Source of the DNA: an uncultured Prevotella sp.
GTDB taxonomy: Bacteria > Bacteroidota > Bacteroidia > Bacteroidales > Bacteroidaceae
Length of the DNA stretch: 27,651 bases
Reading direction: 5' to 3'
Assembly: GCA_900544825.1 (NCBI GenBank)
Contig: UQWP01000049.1
Coordinates: 1-27,651, forward strand
Position 1 is the first letter of the stretch. Every line of letters starts with the position of its first letter. Below the pieces are notes generated by a model. The model was not told the origin of the DNA. It worked only from the letters and a program-made list of their open reading frames with translations, and ran no database searches. Shown in pieces: positions 24,279-27,651 of this stretch. A program made the translations under genes and the position numbers.

Positions 24279-24312
24279 GAAAGCTAAGAAGAATCAAATC
24301 TTCTTAGCTTTC
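24279..24312 (+). terminator. 14-bp hairpin terminator after tRNA-Pro
   Basis: GAAAGCTAAGAAGA (24279-24292) and TCTTCTTAGCTTTC (24299-24312) pair perfectly around a 6-base loop. The following sequence TTGCTTTAT is only moderately T-rich. Confidence 0.8.
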
Positions 24313-24349
24313 TTGCTTTATATACGTTTAATTTAAAATTTATACTATC

Positions 24350-24919
24350 ATGATTATTACGATTGCGCGCCAATGTGGATGTGGCGCTGTTCGGGTAGGC
24401 AGATTGCTTGCAGAACATTATGGTATTCCGTTTTATACCCGTAAGAATTTGATGGAAATGGCTGAAGAGCGTGGTGTCTTGGATGAGATGGAGGCTTTCT
24501 TCGATGAAGATCCTGTAGATGAACTACTCTTTTCTATGTCTTCCCTGGGTGAGAACCAAAGATTGCTCACCGAAAAACCTCTTCGTGTCTTGGCTGATAT
24601 GATAGGACTGGAGAATTGTGTCATTATCGGCCGTTGTGGAAATTACATCTTCCGTGAACGCAAAGACTTAGTGTCGGTGTTCCTCAAGGGCGATGAAAAG
24701 GCTCGTGTTGCAGAGATCCAGGAGGAGCAGGAGCTTTCTTATGCTGAGGCGGTTGAGTTTGTGGAACATGTAGATGATTGCCGTGTGGCTTATCATAGTT
24801 ACTATACGGGTCTGACTTGGGGAAATGCCAACGATTATGACGTTTGTCTGGATACGGTTCGCTTAGGTGTGGAGAAAACGGCACAAGCGATTGTTTCCTA
24901 TGTGGAAGCAGTTTTGTAA
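24350..24919 (+). CDS. Cytidylate kinase-like P-loop protein
   Basis: A 189-residue protein of the cytidylate kinase-like family (AAA_26 type). The N-terminus MIITIARQCGCGAVRVGRLL replaces the usual RQYGSGG-[RK]-E-[IV]-G loop: the family P-loop is present but the lysine/arginine expected in it is not obvious, so nucleotide binding may be altered. IIGRCGNYIFRERKDLVSVF (near residues 87-106) is the second conserved block. True cytidylate kinase phosphorylates CMP/dCMP; the substrate of this subgroup is not known to me. It lies 37 bases after the tRNA terminator and 54 bases before lrgA; co-transcription with lrgAB is possible. Confidence 0.8.
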   Translation: MIITIARQCGCGAVRVGRLLAEHYGIPFYTRKNLMEMAEERGVLDEMEAFFDEDPVDELLFSMSSLGENQRLLTEKPLRVLADMIGLENCVIIGRCGNYIFRERKDLVSVFLKGDEKARVAEIQEEQELSYAEAVEFVEHVDDCRVAYHSYYTGLTWGNANDYDVCLDTVRLGVEKTAQAIVSYVEAVL

Positions 24920-24973
24920 GTTAGGCTTATTGGTGATAATGATGCTTAATATTTAAAGTAATTTGTATTTAGG

Positions 24974-25333
24974 ATGAAACTTTTAATTCAGTTTTTAATT
25001 ATCATAGCGTTCTCTTTCGCTGGAGAATTGCTCCATTATCTGTTGCCATTGCCGATACCTGCCAGTATTTATGGTATTGTCTTGTTGTTCGCTGCATTGG
25101 AACTCAAGGTTATCAAGGTGAAGCATATAAGGGAAACCAGCAGCTTCCTTATTGCTGTAATGCCCGTGATGTTTATTCCGGCTGCTGTGGGACTCATCGA
25201 CTCCTGGCATTCTATTGCCAGTGCATGGTTGCAGTATATTGTAGTGACTGTTGTCAGTACTTTTGTGGTGATGGCTGTTTCAGGATGGTTTACTCAGTTT
25301 GTTATCAAAAGAGGAAAGGAGGCAAAAAAATGA
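24974..25333 (+). CDS. lrgA: LrgA/CidA-family holin-like membrane protein
   Basis: A 119-residue inner-membrane protein with four hydrophobic segments (about residues 4-20, 31-45, 60-78, 85-108). The family pattern SFAGELLHYLLPLPIPASIYG at the N-terminus is clear. CidA/LrgA proteins form holin-like pores and, together with LrgB, influence murein hydrolase activity, cell lysis and, in some bacteria, pyruvate uptake. The stop codon overlaps the lrgB start (ATGA), so the two are translationally coupled. Confidence 0.9.
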   Translation: MKLLIQFLIIIAFSFAGELLHYLLPLPIPASIYGIVLLFAALELKVIKVKHIRETSSFLIAVMPVMFIPAAVGLIDSWHSIASAWLQYIVVTVVSTFVVMAVSGWFTQFVIKRGKEAKK

Positions 25334-26022
25334 TTTCATTGTTTCAAGATTCAGTCTTCTTCGGTGTTTTGATTAGTTTGGCAGCATACGCTATCGGATT
25401 GTTTTTGAAGATTAAGACAGGATGGTCTTTGATGAATCCATTGCTGATTTCCATCATTTTGGTAATTTGTACCTTGCTGATTACGGGAGTAGATTATAAG
25501 ACTTACAATGCGGGTGCCAATATTATCAGTTATCTGCTTACCCCGGCTACCATCTGTCTGGCAGTTCCGCTTTATCAGCAGGTAGAATTGCTGAAGAAGA
25601 ATTACCGTGCTGTGCTCATCGGTATCTTGTCGGGTGTCTTGGCAAGTCTCTGCTCTGTACTTCTTCTGGCCTTGGTGTTCCACTTCGATCATGCTGCCTA
25701 TGTTACATTCTTGCCAAAATCCATCACCACAGCCATCGGTATTGGTGTTTCTGAGGAATTGGGTGGTCATGTTTCTGTAACGGTTGTCGTAATCATCATT
25801 ACAGGTGTGATAGGCAATATCTTTGCAGAGAAGTTTCTCAAGCTGCTTTGTATCAAGGAACCTATTGCCAAGGGTATTGCCATCGGCTGTTCTGCTCACG
25901 CCCTGGGTACGGCTAAAGCTATGGAGATGGGTACCATTGAAGGTGCAATGAGTAGCTTGTCTATCGTGGTTTGTGGTGTGATGACCGTAATAGGTTCTTC
26001 TATCTTTGCTATGTTTATGTAG
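25330..26022 (+). CDS. lrgB: LrgB/CidB-family membrane protein
   Basis: A 230-residue protein with about six to seven hydrophobic segments. Family signatures are YLLTPATICLAVPLYQQ near residues 60-76, LPKSITTAIGIGVSEELGG in the middle, and CSAHALGTAKAMEMGTIEGA near residues 195-214. It is the partner of LrgA in the holin/antiholin-like pair or pyruvate transporter. I chose the ATG at 25330, which overlaps the lrgA stop; the longer frame upstream would run through lrgA in another frame. The transcript probably ends in the hairpin at 26085-26131. Confidence 0.92.
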   Translation: MISLFQDSVFFGVLISLAAYAIGLFLKIKTGWSLMNPLLISIILVICTLLITGVDYKTYNAGANIISYLLTPATICLAVPLYQQVELLKKNYRAVLIGILSGVLASLCSVLLLALVFHFDHAAYVTFLPKSITTAIGIGVSEELGGHVSVTVVVIIITGVIGNIFAEKFLKLLCIKEPIAKGIAIGCSAHALGTAKAMEMGTIEGAMSSLSIVVCGVMTVIGSSIFAMFM

Positions 26023-26084
26023 CAGGATGTTGGTTTGTATGGAAACAGCTAGCCAGAGAATGGTTAGAGTAATACAATATTTAC

Positions 26085-26131
26085 TCCCTTTTTCCGTTTT
26101 ATAGATATGAAACGGAAAAAGGGATTTTTTT
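26085..26131 (+). terminator. Perfect 15-bp terminator hairpin enclosing a start codon
   Basis: TCCCTTTTTCCGTTT (26085-26099) and AAACGGAAAAAGGGA (26110-26124) pair perfectly; the 10-base loop (26100-26109) ends in ATG (26107-26109), the start codon of the lipoprotein gene. Seven T follow (26125-26131). It terminates lrgAB while its 3' arm and T-run encode the basic start of the lipoprotein signal peptide (MKRKKGFF). Confidence 0.88.
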
Positions 26132-27546
26132 ATAATATCATGATCGCTTGTATGGCTTCTGTAGCGATGGCTGGGTGTGCTGATGAGGAGAGCTTTTCTT
26201 CGTCACGTTCTCATCTGCTTGCGTTTTCTGCAGATACGGTAAGCCTGGATACTACGTTCTCCAATGTGCCTACACCTACTCGAAGCTTTTGGGTGTATAA
26301 TCATTCGGGAAAGTCGCTGCGTTGTTCTACTGTCAGACTGGAAAATGGTAACCAGACTGGATTTCGGGTGAATGTGGATGGTTCGTTCCTAGGGTCGACA
26401 GCCGGCTACCAGACTCAGAATATAGAGTTGAGAAAGGGCGATAGTATTCGTGTTTTCGTAGAACTTACTTCGCATCAGCAATATCAGAATACACCTCAGT
26501 TGGTGGAGGATAATCTGCTCTTTACATTGGAAAGTGGGGTGCTGCAGAAAGTAAACTTAAAAGCTTACTCCTGGGATGCTGTTTTATGCAAGAATCTTCG
26601 AATCAGGAAAGATACTACGATACAGAGCAGCCGTCCGGTTGTTGTATATGGCGGAATGGTTGTTGATAGTCTCGTAACACTGTCTGTTGGGGCTGGTACG
26701 CATTTCTATTTTCATGAGAATGCCGGACTTGATGTATATGGATCGTTGCGCATTTGGGGAGAGAAAGATAATGAGGTGATGATGCGGGGAGATCGTATGG
26801 ATAATATGTTCGACTATCTTCCTTATGATCGGACGCCTGGTCGGTGGCAAGGTATTCATTTCATGCCTTCTTCATCGGATAATGTCATCAGCTATGCTGA
26901 CATCCACAGTGCTTATCATGGTATTAGGATAGAATCTTGTTCGGATGTCACTCGTCAGAAGTTGCTTTTGCAGCATTCTACCATTCATAATTGTCAGGGA
27001 TATGGTCTGGCTGTTGATTCGGCTAAGGTGCAGTTGTATAATTGTCAGTTATCCAACACTTTGAATCATACCCTTTATGCAAAGGGGGGTGATGTGGAAG
27101 TGAACGGATGCACCATAGCCCAGTTCTATCCTTTTGATGGACGTCGTGCCACAGCTATAGGTATTGTACCTCCAATTCTAAACTTGAAGGTCGTGAATTC
27201 TATAGTTACAGGATATCATGATGATGAGGTGGTATGGACTTCACCGAAGAACGGTGAAGTATGTAATTTCAGCTTCGATCATTGTGTACTTCGTACAGAA
27301 AAGATGAATACTGAAGATAGTTTGAAGTTTACGAATACCATATATGAGAACTTAAAGGATACGACTCGGTTTGGGGAGAAGCATTTCCGATTAGTTGATA
27401 CGGATAATTTGAAGTATGATTTCAGGCTTCGCAAGGAATCGGCTGCCATAGGAGTGGCTGATGCTGCTACTTCATTTCCAACTGATCGACGGGGCGTTCT
27501 TCGTGATGAGAAACCGGATGCGGGCTGTTATGAGTTTGATGAATAA
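26107..27546 (+). CDS. Lipoprotein with right-handed beta-helix-like domain
   Basis: A 479-residue exported lipoprotein. The signal peptide is MKRKKGFFYN plus a hydrophobic core, ending in lipobox MAGC with Cys24. The residues after it (ADEES) are acidic, as in the surface-export signal of Bacteroidota lipoproteins. Residues 40-150 are Ig-like beta-rich. From about 170 to 450 there are short repeated beta segments (VVVYGGMVVDS, LSVGAGTHFYF, LDVYGSLRIWG, ISYADIHSAYHGI, QLYNCQLSN) typical of pectate-lyase-like beta-helices. The end DRRGVLRDEKPDAGCYEF is a motif common at the end of such proteins. Likely a surface polysaccharide-binding or -processing protein; no catalytic residues are certain. 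Translation begins inside a terminator hairpin. Confidence 0.85.
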   Translation: MKRKKGFFYNIMIACMASVAMAGCADEESFSSSRSHLLAFSADTVSLDTTFSNVPTPTRSFWVYNHSGKSLRCSTVRLENGNQTGFRVNVDGSFLGSTAGYQTQNIELRKGDSIRVFVELTSHQQYQNTPQLVEDNLLFTLESGVLQKVNLKAYSWDAVLCKNLRIRKDTTIQSSRPVVVYGGMVVDSLVTLSVGAGTHFYFHENAGLDVYGSLRIWGEKDNEVMMRGDRMDNMFDYLPYDRTPGRWQGIHFMPSSSDNVISYADIHSAYHGIRIESCSDVTRQKLLLQHSTIHNCQGYGLAVDSAKVQLYNCQLSNTLNHTLYAKGGDVEVNGCTIAQFYPFDGRRATAIGIVPPILNLKVVNSIVTGYHDDEVVWTSPKNGEVCNFSFDHCVLRTEKMNTEDSLKFTNTIYENLKDTTRFGEKHFRLVDTDNLKYDFRLRKESAAIGVADAATSFPTDRRGVLRDEKPDAGCYEFDE

Positions 27547-27573
27547 CGTAAAATAGAAGAATAACATAAAAAA

Positions 27574-27605
27574 CACGAATACCTCTGGAATTCGTGCTTT
27601 TGTTT
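27574..27605 (+). terminator. Intrinsic terminator of the lipoprotein gene
   Basis: CACGAAT (27574-27580) pairs with ATTCGTG (27590-27596), with CC/GG pairs inside the loop, followed by CTTTTGTTT. Confidence 0.75.
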
Positions 27606-27614
27606 GACTAGCAT

Positions 27615-27651
27615 GTGTGTTGTCTAATGGGTGCAAGTCCCTAACGAGCCC
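27615..27651 (+). mobile_element. Possible 5' end of a group II intron, cut by the window edge
   Basis: GTGTG at 27615-27619 fits the GUGYG start of group II introns. About ten bases later GGGTGCAAGTCCC (27629-27641) forms the small hairpin that is common near the 5' end of bacterial group II intron domain I. The position just after a terminator would suit group IIC introns, which insert there. Only 37 bases are available and no reverse-transcriptase frame is visible, so this is tentative. Confidence 0.35.

Overview
The window looks like chromosomal DNA of a Bacteroidota gut or oral commensal, most likely Prevotella/Segatella. Three things point there. Many genes sit behind the Bacteroidota promoter signature TTTG-N20-TAnnTTTG, and most lack a Shine-Dalgarno sequence. 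A Bacteroides-type serine palmitoyltransferase is present. The accessory genes (Rpn-family nuclease with a C-terminal RAEG tail, DUF3791/DUF3990 pairs, HigA-like regulators) are typical of that group. No species call is proven by the sequence alone.

Region A (1-5350, AT-rich, + strand) is a tightly coupled four-gene operon: a 78-aa acidic protein, a 711-aa Rad50/SMC/DndD-like ATPase with a CxxC hook, a 200-aa protein of no recognised family, and a 750-aa protein. The last has an N-terminus resembling the sulfur-binding domain (SBD) of phosphorothioate-dependent restriction enzymes, plus a central SANT/Myb-like helix-turn-helix. It reads as an anti-mobile-element system, possibly linked to DNA phosphorothioation, and may continue upstream of the window. 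This is the best candidate here for an undescribed system.

Region B (5351-8745) is an accessory patchwork. It holds a repeat-rich intergenic segment, two related very small ORFs, an Rpn-family recombination-promoting nuclease, a truncated HTH gene with an unusually strong SD, and a four-gene toxin-antitoxin-like cassette (HigA-like regulator, DUF3791, DUF3990 ADP-ribosyltransferase-like, DUF3791). A vestigial second copy of the cassette's promoter and antitoxin 3' end lies at its right edge, and its last bases form a terminator.

Region C (8749-20715, mostly - strand, visibly richer in G+C) is housekeeping. In transcription order it runs lon, tgt, an LptF/LptG-type permease, a RhlE-like DEAD-box RNA helicase, a short ComEC/Rec2-like protein, hrpB, a Bcp-type peroxiredoxin and an HD-domain hydrolase. 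lon and tgt overlap by ATGA. hrpB has its own perfect promoter, placed so close to the start codon that the mRNA may be leaderless.

Region D (20843-27651) carries trmN6 convergent with a diacylglycerol/sphingoid-type lipid kinase, which is divergent from serine palmitoyltransferase (first step of sphingolipid synthesis). Then come tRNA-Pro(UGG), a cytidylate-kinase-like protein, an lrgA-lrgB pair and a surface-type lipoprotein with a beta-helix-like domain. The start codon of that lipoprotein lies in the loop of a perfect terminator-type hairpin that also ends the lrgAB operon. The last ~37 bases may be the 5' end of a group II intron cut off by the window edge.
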